Shown: positions 26,799 to 35,870, counted from the stretch's first letter. The stretch is 64,000 bases of DNA from Herbinix hemicellulosilytica (GCF_002904165.1 NZ_CVTD020000016.1:62001-126000); one strand, 5' to 3'. The notes: generated from the letters alone by a model not told the origin. Numbers and translations are program-made.

Positions 26799-27404
26799 TT
26801 ATAATTTTTCCTGCATCTTGTCAAAAATGTCAATAATTTCTGCACCTAAAATATCATGCATATGAGAATAGATCTGTTTTGTCAAAGTTTCTAAGTCTTG
26901 TTTTAAAAGAATATTCCTTTTTAATTCTTCTCTTGTTTTTGCTATCCAGTCCGTTATCCTTTCCAGTTCTTTTCTGTTTTCGTAAATGTTATTATAGCAG
27001 ACTTTAAGACTTTCCAGTAAAAGTTCCTCATTTGCTTCTTTAATTTTATCCGGAATTTCCCTTAGCTGCTCGGAAGCTTCTTTAATCTTGTCATTCAGCT
27101 TGTCAATATAACGTTTGTTCTTATCCATTCGCTTTTCTTTAGATTTGCTTATGTCTTCTTTTGTATCCATATTGACAATGATATCATCCAGGAAAGTTTT
27201 TTTGAGCTTTTTCATATCCTCTATATCGTTTATTAATTTTCCCTGGGTTTTTAACAGCTGATTGACTTTTTGCTCAAGCTCTTTTATACGTGCCGTCTTT
27301 TTTTCATCGGGAAACAGTTCATGCCATCTTGAATCCAAGGTCAAAATCGGAACCTTTTTATCCCGGATAATCGAATTAAAGTCAACTTTCATTCGTTTTC
27401 CCAT
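26799..27404 (-). CDS. Conserved coiled-coil protein of unknown function
   Basis: About 201 residues from the ATG at 27404 (GGCAGG six bases upstream; an in-frame TTG lies six bases earlier). The first ~35 residues (VDFNSIIRDKKVPILTLDSRWHELF) look like a short conserved head; the rest is nearly all charged helix (RIKELEQKVNQLLKTQGKL, KYIDKLNDKIKEA) predicted to form long coiled coils, with no membrane segment or signal. It lies between rex and acpS. I do not recognise a family; a structural or scaffolding role is possible but not shown. Confidence 0.75.
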   Translation of the reverse strand: MGKRMKVDFNSIIRDKKVPILTLDSRWHELFPDEKKTARIKELEQKVNQLLKTQGKLINDIEDMKKLKKTFLDDIIVNMDTKEDISKSKEKRMDKNKRYIDKLNDKIKEASEQLREIPDKIKEANEELLLESLKVCYNNIYENRKELERITDWIAKTREELKRNILLKQDLETLTKQIYSHMHDILGAEIIDIFDKMQEKL

Positions 27405-27436
27405 AATCAACCTGCCTTGTAATAGTTTATATAATA

Positions 27437-28078
27437 TTAATCGGCAAGTTTTCTTTTTTCTGATAGCTTATAGGACAATTTCATCAGACTGTCTGAAAGA
27501 TGGACATTTTCAACCACTACATCATCCGGCAAATTAAGGTCTGTAGGGGCAAAATTCCATATTCCTTTGATACCCCATTTTACAAGATCAGCAGCCACCT
27601 GAGGCGCCTTTGCTTTGGGTACGGTCAAAGCTGCAATATCAATATCATTATTTTTTACAAAATCTTCTAACTCATCTACGTTTTTTATTTCAATACCCCT
27701 TATGGACATTCCCACCAGTCTGGGGTTAATATCAAAGATTCCCTTAACAAAAAAGCCTCTTCTTTCAAAATCCGCATAATTTGCCAGGGCCTGTCCCAAA
27801 TTACCTGCACCGATAATTATTAAGCTGTACTGTTTTTCCAGCCCCAGAATTTTTCCAATTTCCGAATGTAGATATTCCACATTATAGCCATAGCCCTGCT
27901 GGCCGAAACCTCCGAAATTGTTTAAATCCTGCCTTATCTGGGATGCAGTCACTTTCATTTTCTCACTGAGTTCTTTTGAAGAAATACGGACAACATCCTT
28001 CTCAAGCAAATCCCCGAGATATCGGTAATATCTGGGCAATCTATTTATAACTGCTTTGGAAATCCTTTTTTTCTCCAA
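27437..28078 (-). CDS. rex: Redox-sensing transcriptional repressor Rex
   Basis: Senses the NADH/NAD+ ratio and represses fermentation genes when NAD+ is high. N-terminal winged helix (about 1-80; RLPRYYRYLGDLL, ISSKELSEKMKVTASQIRQDL, FGGFGQQGYGYNV), then a Rossmann domain with IIGAGNLGQAL and a C-terminal swapped helix. 213 residues. Starts at TTG with AAGGAGG eight bases upstream. Divergent from the ABC-F gene; a lone TTGTTAA half-site lies 49 bases upstream, too weak to call a Rex box. Confidence 0.95.
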   Translation of the reverse strand: MEKKRISKAVINRLPRYYRYLGDLLEKDVVRISSKELSEKMKVTASQIRQDLNNFGGFGQQGYGYNVEYLHSEIGKILGLEKQYSLIIIGAGNLGQALANYADFERRGFFVKGIFDINPRLVGMSIRGIEIKNVDELEDFVKNNDIDIAALTVPKAKAPQVAADLVKWGIKGIWNFAPTDLNLPDDVVVENVHLSDSLMKLSYKLSEKRKLAD

Positions 28079-28257
28079 TATATATCCTCCTTCCGGCTAT
28101 GCGTCTATATGGTTTATTATATTTTATTGTTAATAATAAGTCAATCAATTGCTTATTTATGGATATGTCCATTTTCGGCATCCTTTACTTGATATTTATA
28201 ATATGCTAAAATATAAAAAGTCATTATATTTTGGCAGTTGAGAAAGAGGTTATTATC

Positions 28258-30216
28258 ATGGTTTTGTCATGTAACAATATATATAAATCTTTCGGTACGG
28301 AAGAAATATTAAAAGCCGTATCTTTTCATATTAACGAAAGAGAAAAAGCCGCTATTGTAGGTATAAACGGTGCGGGAAAGTCCACCTTGCTTAAAATCAT
28401 AACAGGTGATCTTCAAGCCGATGAAGGCGAAGTAGTAATTGCCAAAGACACTTCTGTCGGATATCTTCCCCAGCATCAGGATTTAAAATCCGACTTTACA
28501 ATATATGAGGAGATGTATAATGTAAGAAAAGATATAATCGAACTGGAAGAAAGAATTTTAAAACTTCAGGAACAGATGAAGCATGCACAGGGCAAAGAAC
28601 TTGACCAAATGCTTAATACTTATACCAGGTTAAACCATGAATTTGAAGTTAAAAACGGATACGCATACAGAAGCGAAGTCACGGGCATATTAAAAGGCCT
28701 GGGATTTAGCGAAGATGATTTTAATAAAAAAGTAGATACCTTATCCGGAGGGCAAAAAACCAGAATCGCTCTCGGAAAACTGCTTCTTTCCAAGCCTGAT
28801 ATCCTGCTTCTTGATGAGCCGACAAACCATCTGGACCTGGTGTCTATAGCCTGGCTCGAAACCTTCCTGATAAATTATGACGGAAGCGTAATTATTGTGG
28901 CTCACGACCGCTATTTTCTGGATAAAGTTGTAACTAAGATCATTGAAATTGATCATCATAAAGCTCAAGTTTTTTTAGGCAACTATACTGATTATATAAA
29001 AAAGAAAGAACTCCAAAAGGAAATTCAGCTTAAAGCATATATTAACCAGCAAAGAGAAATTAAGCATCACGAGGAAGTAATAGCAAGGCTTCGCTCCTAT
29101 AACCGTGAAAAATTCTTTAAAAGAGCAGAAAGCCGCCAGAAAATGCTTGATAAAATTGAACGTATAGAAAAGCCGGCGGAAAATATGCAAATGCATTTTT
29201 CCATTGAGCCAAGAATTATTTCCGGAAACGATGTCCTTCGGGTGGAAGGCTTAAGCAAGTCTTACGGCAACTTAAATTTATTTAAGGATATAAATTTCGA
29301 AATAAAAAGAGGCGAAAAAGTAGCCCTTATAGGCAATAACGGAACAGGAAAGACCACTATTTTAAAGATAATTACCGGATCTGTACAGGCGGATTCAGGT
29401 GATATATACCTGGGTTCAAAAGTACATATCGGCTATTATGACCAGGAGATGCAAAGCCTTGACCCGGAAAAAACTTTAATCGAAGAACTGCAGGATACCT
29501 ACCCGCATCTTGACAATACAAGCATAAGAAATATACTGGCTGCTTTCCTTTTTACCGATGACGATGTTTTTAAGAAAATTAAAGACTTAAGCGGCGGTGA
29601 ACGGGGAAGGGTTTCCCTGGCAAAGCTGATGTTATCCGAAGCTAATTTCCTTATCTTAGATGAGCCGACCAACCATCTGGACATTATCTCAAAAGAAATT
29701 CTTGAAAATGTCCTCAATTCCTACAGCGGCACCATACTGTATGTTTCCCACGACCGCTACTTTATTAACAGGACTGCAAGCAGAATCCTGGACCTGGCCG
29801 ACGGGCGTATAATAAATTATCTGGGCGACTACGATTATTACCTTACTAAAAAAGCCGAATTGGAAGCCGCAAATTTGAACAAGTCGGCTAATACAGGTAC
29901 AAAAACTACCCCTTGGGCGGTCAAAGAAAATGCAGCCGAAACAGGTAGTGTAAGTTCCAATAAGATGACATGGCTGCAGCAGAAAGAAGAACAGGCAAGG
30001 ATAAGAAAGAGAAAAAATGACTTAAAAAAGGTTGAAGATGAAATCAGTGCCTTAGAAACAGAAAATGCCGAAATTGACGATCTTCTGGTCAGAGAAGATA
30101 TTTATACGGATCCCCAAAAACTTATGGAGCTTCATAAAAGAAAGGAGCAGATTGAGGCAAGGCTTGAAGAACTTCTGAAGTTGTGGGAAAAACTGTCTAT
30201 GGAGGATTTAAGCTGA
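28258..30216 (+). CDS. ABC-F family ATPase (translation factor type)
   Basis: Soluble protein with two ABC domains and no membrane part; ABC-F proteins act on the ribosome (EttA, Uup, YdiF groups) and some give antibiotic protection. First domain [35 protein letters not shown]; second GNNGTGKTT, LSGGERGRVSLAK, ILDEPTNHLDIIS; the inter-domain P-site linker region has KKKELQKEIQLKAY, and the C-terminus (~560-650) is a charged coiled coil as in Uup/YdiF. ATG at 28258 (AGAGG nine bases upstream) is preferred over an in-frame TTG 27 bases earlier. Nothing suggests resistance rather than housekeeping. Confidence 0.92.
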   Translation: MVLSCNNIYKSFGTEEILKAVSFHINEREKAAIVGINGAGKSTLLKIITGDLQADEGEVVIAKDTSVGYLPQHQDLKSDFTIYEEMYNVRKDIIELEERILKLQEQMKHAQGKELDQMLNTYTRLNHEFEVKNGYAYRSEVTGILKGLGFSEDDFNKKVDTLSGGQKTRIALGKLLLSKPDILLLDEPTNHLDLVSIAWLETFLINYDGSVIIVAHDRYFLDKVVTKIIEIDHHKAQVFLGNYTDYIKKKELQKEIQLKAYINQQREIKHHEEVIARLRSYNREKFFKRAESRQKMLDKIERIEKPAENMQMHFSIEPRIISGNDVLRVEGLSKSYGNLNLFKDINFEIKRGEKVALIGNNGTGKTTILKIITGSVQADSGDIYLGSKVHIGYYDQEMQSLDPEKTLIEELQDTYPHLDNTSIRNILAAFLFTDDDVFKKIKDLSGGERGRVSLAKLMLSEANFLILDEPTNHLDIISKEILENVLNSYSGTILYVSHDRYFINRTASRILDLADGRIINYLGDYDYYLTKKAELEAANLNKSANTGTKTTPWAVKENAAETGSVSSNKMTWLQQKEEQARIRKRKNDLKKVEDEISALETENAEIDDLLVREDIYTDPQKLMELHKRKEQIEARLEELLKLWEKLSMEDLS

Positions 30217-30403
30217 AATTTGATATTCAATATATATTACTCTCTAAAATCCTATGGCAAAACATTTCGGTTATTTAGGTTTTCTGTCCTGCTAGCCTTA
30301 TACTACTTCCTAATACAGGTTTATTATTCAGAATCAGAAATCCAATAATGCGAAACTATTCTTAACACTAATAAAAAAAGATATGATGAAAAGCAATTAA
30401 AGT

Positions 30404-30444
30404 CCCCTGCATTGAGAATTTTACCGAATTTCTCAATACAGGGG
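30404..30444. terminator. Hairpin between convergent ABC-F and GntR genes
   Basis: CCCCTGCATTGAGAA and TTCTCAATACAGGGG pair with one mismatch around a 10-base loop; followed on the plus strand by ATTATTTTAG. Lies 14 bases past the GntR gene stop. Confidence 0.75.
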
Positions 30445-30457
30445 ATTATTTTAGTAT

Positions 30458-31126
30458 CTACAAACCCTGTTCTATAAGATTTTTTATGGTATTCATGATA
30501 TGCTCGGTAGCCAGGGCTTCGGCCAATTTCCCGTCTCTTTTTTTAATGGCTTCCACAATGGCCGCATGCTCCTTGCTGGACTTTTCCGCCCGGTAAGGCA
30601 TGGACAACGTTACCTTTCTTACCCTTTCCACATATTGGTGAAAATCAGACAATACATGGTTTAATATCTTGCTGCCCGATGCCTTATATATCAGTTCATG
30701 AAATTTATTATCCAGTTCTACCATCTGGTCATAATGGCCTCTTCCCGCATGGAAGTCCGACAGGTATAAAATTTCTTCCAATGCTTCAATTTGCGCTTCC
30801 GTTATGTTTTCGCAGGCCCATTTTGCACAAAGCCCTTCCAGATAAGACCTGATAATATAAATATCATGAATATCCTTTTTTGTAATTCCCGTTACATATG
30901 CCCCTTTGTTAGGAATTATGGTTACAAGTCCTTCCAGTTCCAATTGCCGAAGCGCTTCCCTTACCGGAGTCCGGCTTACACCCAGTTCCGCGGCAACGGC
31001 GTTTTCCTTCAGTTCTTCACTTTCTTTGTATTGGCCGGACAGGATTTTATCCCTTATCGCATTGTAAACCCTTCCCCCAAGGGTATATCTGTCGGCTGTT
31101 TCTTTCTGAAGATTATACTCTTCCAA
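30458..31126 (-). CDS. GntR family regulator with FCD ligand domain
   Basis: DNA-binding repressor, likely for the citrate synthase/isocitrate dehydrogenase operon in which it is the last gene. Winged helix (GRVYNAIRDKILSGQY, ELGVSRTPVREALRQLELEGLV, IIPNKGAYV) then an all-helical FCD domain (IRSYLEGLCAKWACENIT, DNKFHELIYKASGS, EHAAIVEAIKKRD) with the His/Asp metal and ligand residues usual for FadR-type regulators. TTG at 31126 preferred: AAGGAGG is six bases before it, whereas the TTG at 31153 has none. Probable operator ATTGTATACAAT at 33872. Confidence 0.88.
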   Translation of the reverse strand: MEEYNLQKETADRYTLGGRVYNAIRDKILSGQYKESEELKENAVAAELGVSRTPVREALRQLELEGLVTIIPNKGAYVTGITKKDIHDIYIIRSYLEGLCAKWACENITEAQIEALEEILYLSDFHAGRGHYDQMVELDNKFHELIYKASGSKILNHVLSDFHQYVERVRKVTLSMPYRAEKSSKEHAAIVEAIKKRDGKLAEALATEHIMNTIKNLIEQGL

Positions 31127-31181
31127 GGAAATCCTCCTTATTATCCGAAACAATATTAAGATTGCTTAGGTGCGTACACTT

Positions 31182-32348
31182 TTATAAAACGGCAATTGTA
31201 TCCATAAGATAATTTGTAAATTCCTCACCGGTGGCACCGGTATCTCTTCCTGTAATAACCAGTTTCTTTTCGGTTACGGTGCAAATATCCAGAGCACGGT
31301 AAAGTTTTTCAGCTTCCTTGGTATATCCGATATGGGATAAAAGCATAGCCCCGGCACGAATCATGCTGCTGGGATCGGCATAAATTTCTCTTCCTTCCTG
31401 TACCATTCTTGGAGCGGAACCGTGAATGGCTTCAAACATGGCATACCTTTTTCCGATATTGGCACTGCCGGCTGTTCCGACACCGCCCTGGAATTCCGCT
31501 GCCTCGTCGGTAAGGATATCCCCATACAGATTAGGAAGCACAAGTACCTGGAAGTCCTTCCTTCTCTTTTCGTCCACCAGTTTTGCTGTCATGATATCGA
31601 TATACCAGTCATCGGCTGTGATGTCCGGATATTCTTTGGCAATCTTATAGAATATATCCAGGAATTTGCCGTCTGTTACTTTTATGATATTGGCTTTAGT
31701 TACTGCCGTAACTCTTGTTTTATTATTGTTTTTTGCATATTCAAAAGCCGCTCTTATAATTCTTTCACATCCCTGAGTAGTTACTACCGTAAAGTCTACT
31801 CCCAGATCTTCTGTCACATTGATGCCCTTGCTGCCTAAAGCATAGGCTCCTTCCGTATTCTCACGGAAAAATGTCCAGTCAATACCCTGCTCCGGAATTC
31901 TTACAGGCCTTACGTTGGCAAAGAGATCCAGTTCCTTTCTCATAGCCACATTGGCACTTTCAACATTGGGCCAGGGGTCTCCTTTTCTGGGAGTGGTAGT
32001 AGGGCCTTTAAGTATAACATGGCATTTCTTTATTTCTTCCAAAACTGCCGGAGGAATCGCAGCATTTTCTGCGGCTCTTCTTTCAATTGTAAGCCCTTCT
32101 ATGTTACGAAAAACCACTTTACCTGCTTCAACATCGTCTTTCAGTAAATATTCCAGGACCCTTCTTGCCTGGCTTGTTATGGCGGGTCCTATACCGTCTC
32201 CCCCGCACACCCCTATAATTATCTGATCCAGGGACTTATAATCTATAAAATCACCCTGGTTTTTCATTTCTTCAACTCTTTGCAACTGCTCGGCAAGCAG
32301 TTTCCCAAATATTTCCTTAGCCTTTTCAATTTGCTCCGTTCTTAACAT
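31182..32348 (-). CDS. icd: Isocitrate/isopropylmalate dehydrogenase family, probable NAD(P)-isocitrate dehydrogenase
   Basis: Oxidative decarboxylation of a 2-hydroxy-3-carboxylate, most likely isocitrate to 2-oxoglutarate. Family marks: VCGGDGIGPAITSQARRVL, LKGPTTTPRKG, FRENTEGAYALGS, AVTKANIIKVTDGKFLD, YIDIMTAKLV, NLYGDILTDEAAEFQGGVG and FEAIHGSAPRM. ATG at 32348 follows GGAGG by six bases. Placement next to a (Re)-citrate-synthase-like gene favours isocitrate over isopropylmalate, though no leu genes are near to compare. About 388 residues. Confidence 0.88.
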   Translation of the reverse strand: MLRTEQIEKAKEIFGKLLAEQLQRVEEMKNQGDFIDYKSLDQIIIGVCGGDGIGPAITSQARRVLEYLLKDDVEAGKVVFRNIEGLTIERRAAENAAIPPAVLEEIKKCHVILKGPTTTPRKGDPWPNVESANVAMRKELDLFANVRPVRIPEQGIDWTFFRENTEGAYALGSKGINVTEDLGVDFTVVTTQGCERIIRAAFEYAKNNNKTRVTAVTKANIIKVTDGKFLDIFYKIAKEYPDITADDWYIDIMTAKLVDEKRRKDFQVLVLPNLYGDILTDEAAEFQGGVGTAGSANIGKRYAMFEAIHGSAPRMVQEGREIYADPSSMIRAGAMLLSHIGYTKEAEKLYRALDICTVTEKKLVITGRDTGATGEEFTNYLMDTIAVL

Positions 32349-32429
32349 ATTCGTCCTCCACATCTTTATTGTAATAATTTTATTGTAAGTTAAGGAATCT
32401 TCCTTGTCAACCGATCCTAAAATATGTAC

Positions 32430-33821
32430 TTACCATGTGTCAATTCCAAGTTCTTCTTTTACTTTGCTTACTACATCCACCAGTTCCTCGTCGGTAATTA
32501 CGGTAACCCTTCCCTCATCATATTCTTTGTCAACCCAATCTTTAACTTTTGCTACCAGCGGGTGATTTTTATCCAGGGCTTTATCCTCATTAAGCCTATA
32601 ATAGCTGTTTATCCAGTGAGCAATTCCCGCAAGGCCGGAAGTATTTGATATGGCTACTCTGGGCGGGCGTTTAAGGAATTTTTCCGTATCAAAAATATTA
32701 TAAATCTCTTCGTTCTTTAACAAACCGTCGGCATGAATTCCCGCTCTTGTTACGTTAAAATCTCTGCCTACAAAAGGTGTTCTTGAAGGGATCTTATAAC
32801 CTATCTCTTTTTCATAGTACTCTGCTATCTCGGTAATAACCGTGGTATCCATGCCGTCTAAGGTCCCCTTTAACTGGGCATATTCAAATACCATGGCTTC
32901 CAAAGGCGTATTGCCCGTTCTTTCACCTATGCCGAAAAGTGAACAGTTAACAGCTGCGGCACCGTACAGCCATGCGGTGGTAGAATTAACGACAGCCTTA
33001 TAAAAATCATTGTGACCGTGCCACTCCAGCCATTCGGACGGTACACCGGCATGGGCGGTTAAACCGTAAATGATACCCTGAACAGAACGGGGAATTACCG
33101 CTCCTGGGTAATTTACTCCATAACCCATGGTATCGCAGGCTCTTATTTTAACAGGCATATTATATTCCTTGCTTAACCTCATTAATTCATAACAAAACGG
33201 AATTACAAATCCATGAATATCGGATCTTGTGATATCTTCCAGATGACAACGGGGTATAACGCCTGTATCAAGACATTCCCTTACCACATTCAAATAATGG
33301 TCCATGGCTTCCTTTCTTGTCATCTTCATTTTATAAAAAATATGATAGTCAGAACAACTTACCAAAATACCTGTTTCCTTAAGGCCTATTTCTTTAACCA
33401 GTTCAAAGTCTTTTTTACTGGCCCTGATCCATGAGGTAACTTCAGGATATTTGTATCCCTTTTCCAGGCATTTATATACGGCATCCCTGTCTTTCTTGCT
33501 GTATAAGAAAAACTCACACTGGCGTATTATTCCCTTGGGCCCGCCAAGCCGGTGCAGGTACTCATACAATGTCACGATCTGTTCTGTAGTATAGGGAGCT
33601 CTGGATTGCTGCCCGTCTCTGAATGTTGTATCGGTAATGAATATTTCTTTTGGGAAATTGTGTGGTACTATTCTGTCGTTGAATGCAATTTTCGGGACTT
33701 CATCATAAGGAAACAAATTGCGAAACGTATTAGGCTCATCGACATCAACCAGTCTGTAGATGGGCTCTTCCAGCTGAAGCAGGTTATTTTGCGGATTAAT
33801 AGTTACTTTTCTCTGTTCCAT
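32430..33821 (-). CDS. DRE-TIM acyltransferase family enzyme, probable (Re)-citrate synthase
   Basis: Condenses acetyl-CoA with a 2-oxo acid. TIM-barrel enzyme of the homocitrate/isopropylmalate synthase family: ITDTTFRDGQQSR (metal-binding Asp and catalytic Arg), HLEDITRSD, WHGHNDFYKAVVNSTTAW (HxH metal ligands), NCSLFGIGERTGNTPLEAMV and GRDFNVTRAGIHADG. 463 residues. Clostridia that lack the usual citrate synthase use a member of this family, known from Clostridium kluyveri, as (Re)-citrate synthase, and pairing with isocitrate dehydrogenase supports that. Homocitrate synthase or another acyltransferase remains possible. First gene of a three-gene operon with a strong promoter. Confidence 0.8.
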   Translation of the reverse strand: MEQRKVTINPQNNLLQLEEPIYRLVDVDEPNTFRNLFPYDEVPKIAFNDRIVPHNFPKEIFITDTTFRDGQQSRAPYTTEQIVTLYEYLHRLGGPKGIIRQCEFFLYSKKDRDAVYKCLEKGYKYPEVTSWIRASKKDFELVKEIGLKETGILVSCSDYHIFYKMKMTRKEAMDHYLNVVRECLDTGVIPRCHLEDITRSDIHGFVIPFCYELMRLSKEYNMPVKIRACDTMGYGVNYPGAVIPRSVQGIIYGLTAHAGVPSEWLEWHGHNDFYKAVVNSTTAWLYGAAAVNCSLFGIGERTGNTPLEAMVFEYAQLKGTLDGMDTTVITEIAEYYEKEIGYKIPSRTPFVGRDFNVTRAGIHADGLLKNEEIYNIFDTEKFLKRPPRVAISNTSGLAGIAHWINSYYRLNEDKALDKNHPLVAKVKDWVDKEYDEGRVTVITDEELVDVVSKVKEELGIDTW

Positions 33822-33871
33822 TGTCTACTCTCCACTCCCTTGTATTTTTATTCACAATCATGATTTGTATA

Positions 33872-33900
33872 ATTGTATACAATAATACATGTAATGTCAA
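33872..33900 (-). promoter_or_regulatory. Promoter of the citrate synthase operon with overlapping GntR-type operator
   Basis: Minus strand: TTGACA (33895-33900), 17 bp, TACAAT (33872-33877). The 12-bp palindrome ATTGTATACAAT (33872-33883) covers the whole -10 box and matches the general FadR/FCD operator form TTGTnnnACAA. Binding there would block RNA polymerase. Sequence seen directly; the link to the operon's own GntR protein is inferred. Confidence 0.75.
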
Positions 33901-34086
33901 TCCTGAATTTGAAAATATTACCCTTTAAAATAAAAAAATCGCAGTTGCAGACCTAAGCCCGTTTAACAAAGATATTTACGATAAGCTAAAGTCTGTTCTG
34001 CGAATGTAGATACCAATAGAAATCAATTTTATTAAGTATATTTACTTAGAAAAATATGGGAGTATATACGGATATATGTATAAATA

Positions 34087-34242
34087 TCAAATCATCGAAG
34101 ATTTCAATAAACTTAATGAAGTTCCAAATCCAAAAGCCAGAAACAATGCAGATTTTAATGAAAATACGGGAAAAATCACTGCCAAAACAATGGCTACGGA
34201 CATAACAAATATTCTTATACTTACGGCTATAATTTTTTTCAT
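34087..34242 (-). CDS. Small membrane or exported peptide, 51 residues
   Basis: Minus-strand reading from ATG at 34240-34242 to TGA at 34087 gives 51 residues beginning MKKIIAVSIRIFVMSVAIV, with two hydrophobic stretches (about 4-28 and 32-46) and few charges after the start. GGGGAG lies nine bases upstream and a near-consensus promoter 45-70 bases upstream, which is why I accept a gene this short. The opposite-strand frame covering it has no such signals. I do not recognise a family; it may be a single-pass or hairpin membrane peptide. Confidence 0.65.
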   Translation of the reverse strand: MKKIIAVSIRIFVMSVAIVLAVIFPVFSLKSALFLAFGFGTSLSLLKSSMI

Positions 34243-34286
34243 ACCGTACAACTCCCCTGCTTCCATATATTTACTATTATTTCAAT

Positions 34287-34314
34287 ATTATAAAAGCAAT
34301 TTAACGTATGTCAA
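34287..34314 (-). promoter_or_regulatory. Strong sigma-A promoter for the 51-residue peptide
   Basis: TTGACA (34309-34314), 16-bp spacer, TATAAT (34287-34292): both hexamers perfect. Expected start of RNA about 38 bases before the ATG at 34242. Confidence 0.75.
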
Positions 34315-34442
34315 CTAAATTTTTCATACAAAAACTGCCCAATAAGTTTAACATACTCTCGGACAGATTTTTGTGATTATTTGCTTATTAGAGGTATACT
34401 AAAATGAATAATTTAATATCAGATAATTTACATTTAAACAAG

Positions 34443-35174
34443 TTACAAAATAACTAATATTAGTTCATAAATAATAGGTACTACTATGGCCGGCAAAAGA
34501 TTTCCGGTTTTTATTTTCTTACCGAAAATCATATTTATACCTATTGCAAAAATAAGTATAGACCCAATAAAAGAAAGATTTGACACCAGCCTCTGTGTTA
34601 AAAACGGTTCGATAATTCCCGCAGCAAAAGTAATAATCCCCTGATATAAACCTACGGGAATTACTGAGAAAAATACGCCTATACCAAATGTAGATGCAAA
34701 AAATATGGCGGTTACTCCGTCTATAAGGCCTTTGGCAAGAAGCATGGACGGATCTGCAGAAAGTCCGTCTTTAATTGAACCTATAATAGCCATAGCTCCT
34801 ACACAAAACAGCAGGGAACTGTTTACAAAGCTCTCCACAAATCCTTTTTCCTTGCCGTTTGAAAGTTTTAACTTGCCTTTTAGCCAAACGCCGACCCTGT
34901 CAAGTTTTTCTTCAATATTGACAGCCTCACCGATCAGGCTGCCTATTGCTAAAGACACTATCATCAGCATCATATTGGAACCGGACAATTTCCCGTCATC
35001 CACCACGAGAAGGCCTTCCAATGCTCCTACAATACCTATAAACATCACCGCAAGCCCAAGAGCACTCATAATAGTTTCCTGAAAGCGCTGCTTAAGGCCC
35101 CCTTTTATCAGTAGTCCTACGGTTGAGCCGATCAAAATTAAAGCTATATTACCTAATGTACCTAATCCTATCAT
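34443..35174 (-). CDS. DUF554 family membrane protein (YdfK/YqgA)
   Basis: Integral membrane protein of unknown, possibly transport, function. 243 residues with about seven hydrophobic segments; MIGLGTLGNIALILIGSTVG at the start, VGALEGLLVVDDG, SFVNSSLLFCVGAMAIIGSI and the C-terminal PAIVVPIIYELIL fit DUF554. It lies 41 bases after the HD-domain gene and is probably the last gene of that transcript. Confidence 0.88.
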   Translation of the reverse strand: MIGLGTLGNIALILIGSTVGLLIKGGLKQRFQETIMSALGLAVMFIGIVGALEGLLVVDDGKLSGSNMMLMIVSLAIGSLIGEAVNIEEKLDRVGVWLKGKLKLSNGKEKGFVESFVNSSLLFCVGAMAIIGSIKDGLSADPSMLLAKGLIDGVTAIFFASTFGIGVFFSVIPVGLYQGIITFAAGIIEPFLTQRLVSNLSFIGSILIFAIGINMIFGKKIKTGNLLPAIVVPIIYELILVIL

Positions 35175-35215
35175 AATTATCCAGCACCGGATTACCGGCT
35201 ATCCTCCCTGTCATA

Positions 35216-35785
35216 CTATACAAGCCCAGTCGTTTGCTCAACTTCCCTCATGGCAAGTATAGTTTTTTCAAAAAGCTTGTCCAATTCCCAGCCAAGCATA
35301 TTGGCCCCGTTGCTTATAACCTCCCTGGAGCAGCCGGCAGCAAACTTTGGCGTTTTAAATTTCTTTTTTACCGAACTTACTTCAAGGTCCATTGTGCTTT
35401 TTGAAGGCCGCATAATGGCTGTGGCCCCAATTAAACCCGTAAGCTCATCTACCGCATACAGAACTTTTTCCATCTCATGTTCCGGTTTTATATCGCAGCA
35501 GATACCGTATCCGTGGCTTGCCACCGCATGAATAAGTCTTTCATCCAGCCCTCGGTCTCTCATAATTTCCTGAACTTTTATGCAATGCTCATCAGGGTAC
35601 ATCTCAAAATCAAGATCATGAAGAAGACCGACTACTCCCCAAAAATCCTCTTCTCCATGACCTAACTCCCGGGCAAAATATTTCATAACCCCTTCAACGA
35701 TTCTGGCGTGTTTTAAATGGAATTCATCCTTATTGAATTCGCATAACAAATCCCAGGCTTCTTCTCTGGTAGGTATTTTTCCCAT
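35216..35785 (-). CDS. HD-domain phosphohydrolase-like protein
   Basis: Predicted metal-dependent phosphohydrolase. From ATG 35785 (GGAAGG eight bases upstream) about 189 residues: KHARIVEGVMKYFARELG supplies the first His, GLLHDLDFEMYPDEH the HD pair, and HAVASHGYG and AVDELTGLIGA the remaining ligands, the layout of HDIG-type hydrolases close to tRNA-nucleotidyltransferase-associated and YqeK-like proteins. A longer reading to 35881 would overlap the upstream tcdA gene and lacks a binding site. Substrate unknown. Confidence 0.82.
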   Translation of the reverse strand: MGKIPTREEAWDLLCEFNKDEFHLKHARIVEGVMKYFARELGHGEEDFWGVVGLLHDLDFEMYPDEHCIKVQEIMRDRGLDERLIHAVASHGYGICCDIKPEHEMEKVLYAVDELTGLIGATAIMRPSKSTMDLEVSSVKKKFKTPKFAAGCSREVISNGANMLGWELDKLFEKTILAMREVEQTTGLV

Positions 35786-35870
35786 TGTCATCATCCTTCC
35801 GCTTATTTTACATAATGCATATTTATTCGTTAAGTATGAATATACAACAATGAAAAAGGAATTACAAGCC

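Noticed and set aside
28127-28144. Rex box upstream of rex
   Set aside because: Only one half-site (TTGTTAA) fits; the other half matches in three of seven positions.
28258-30216. Antibiotic-resistance ABC-F protein
   Set aside because: Linker and C-terminal coiled coil look like the housekeeping Uup/YdiF type and no resistance context is present.
34076-34318. 80-codon plus-strand frame
   Set aside because: Covers the 51-residue minus-strand gene, which has a consensus promoter and a binding site; the plus frame has neither.
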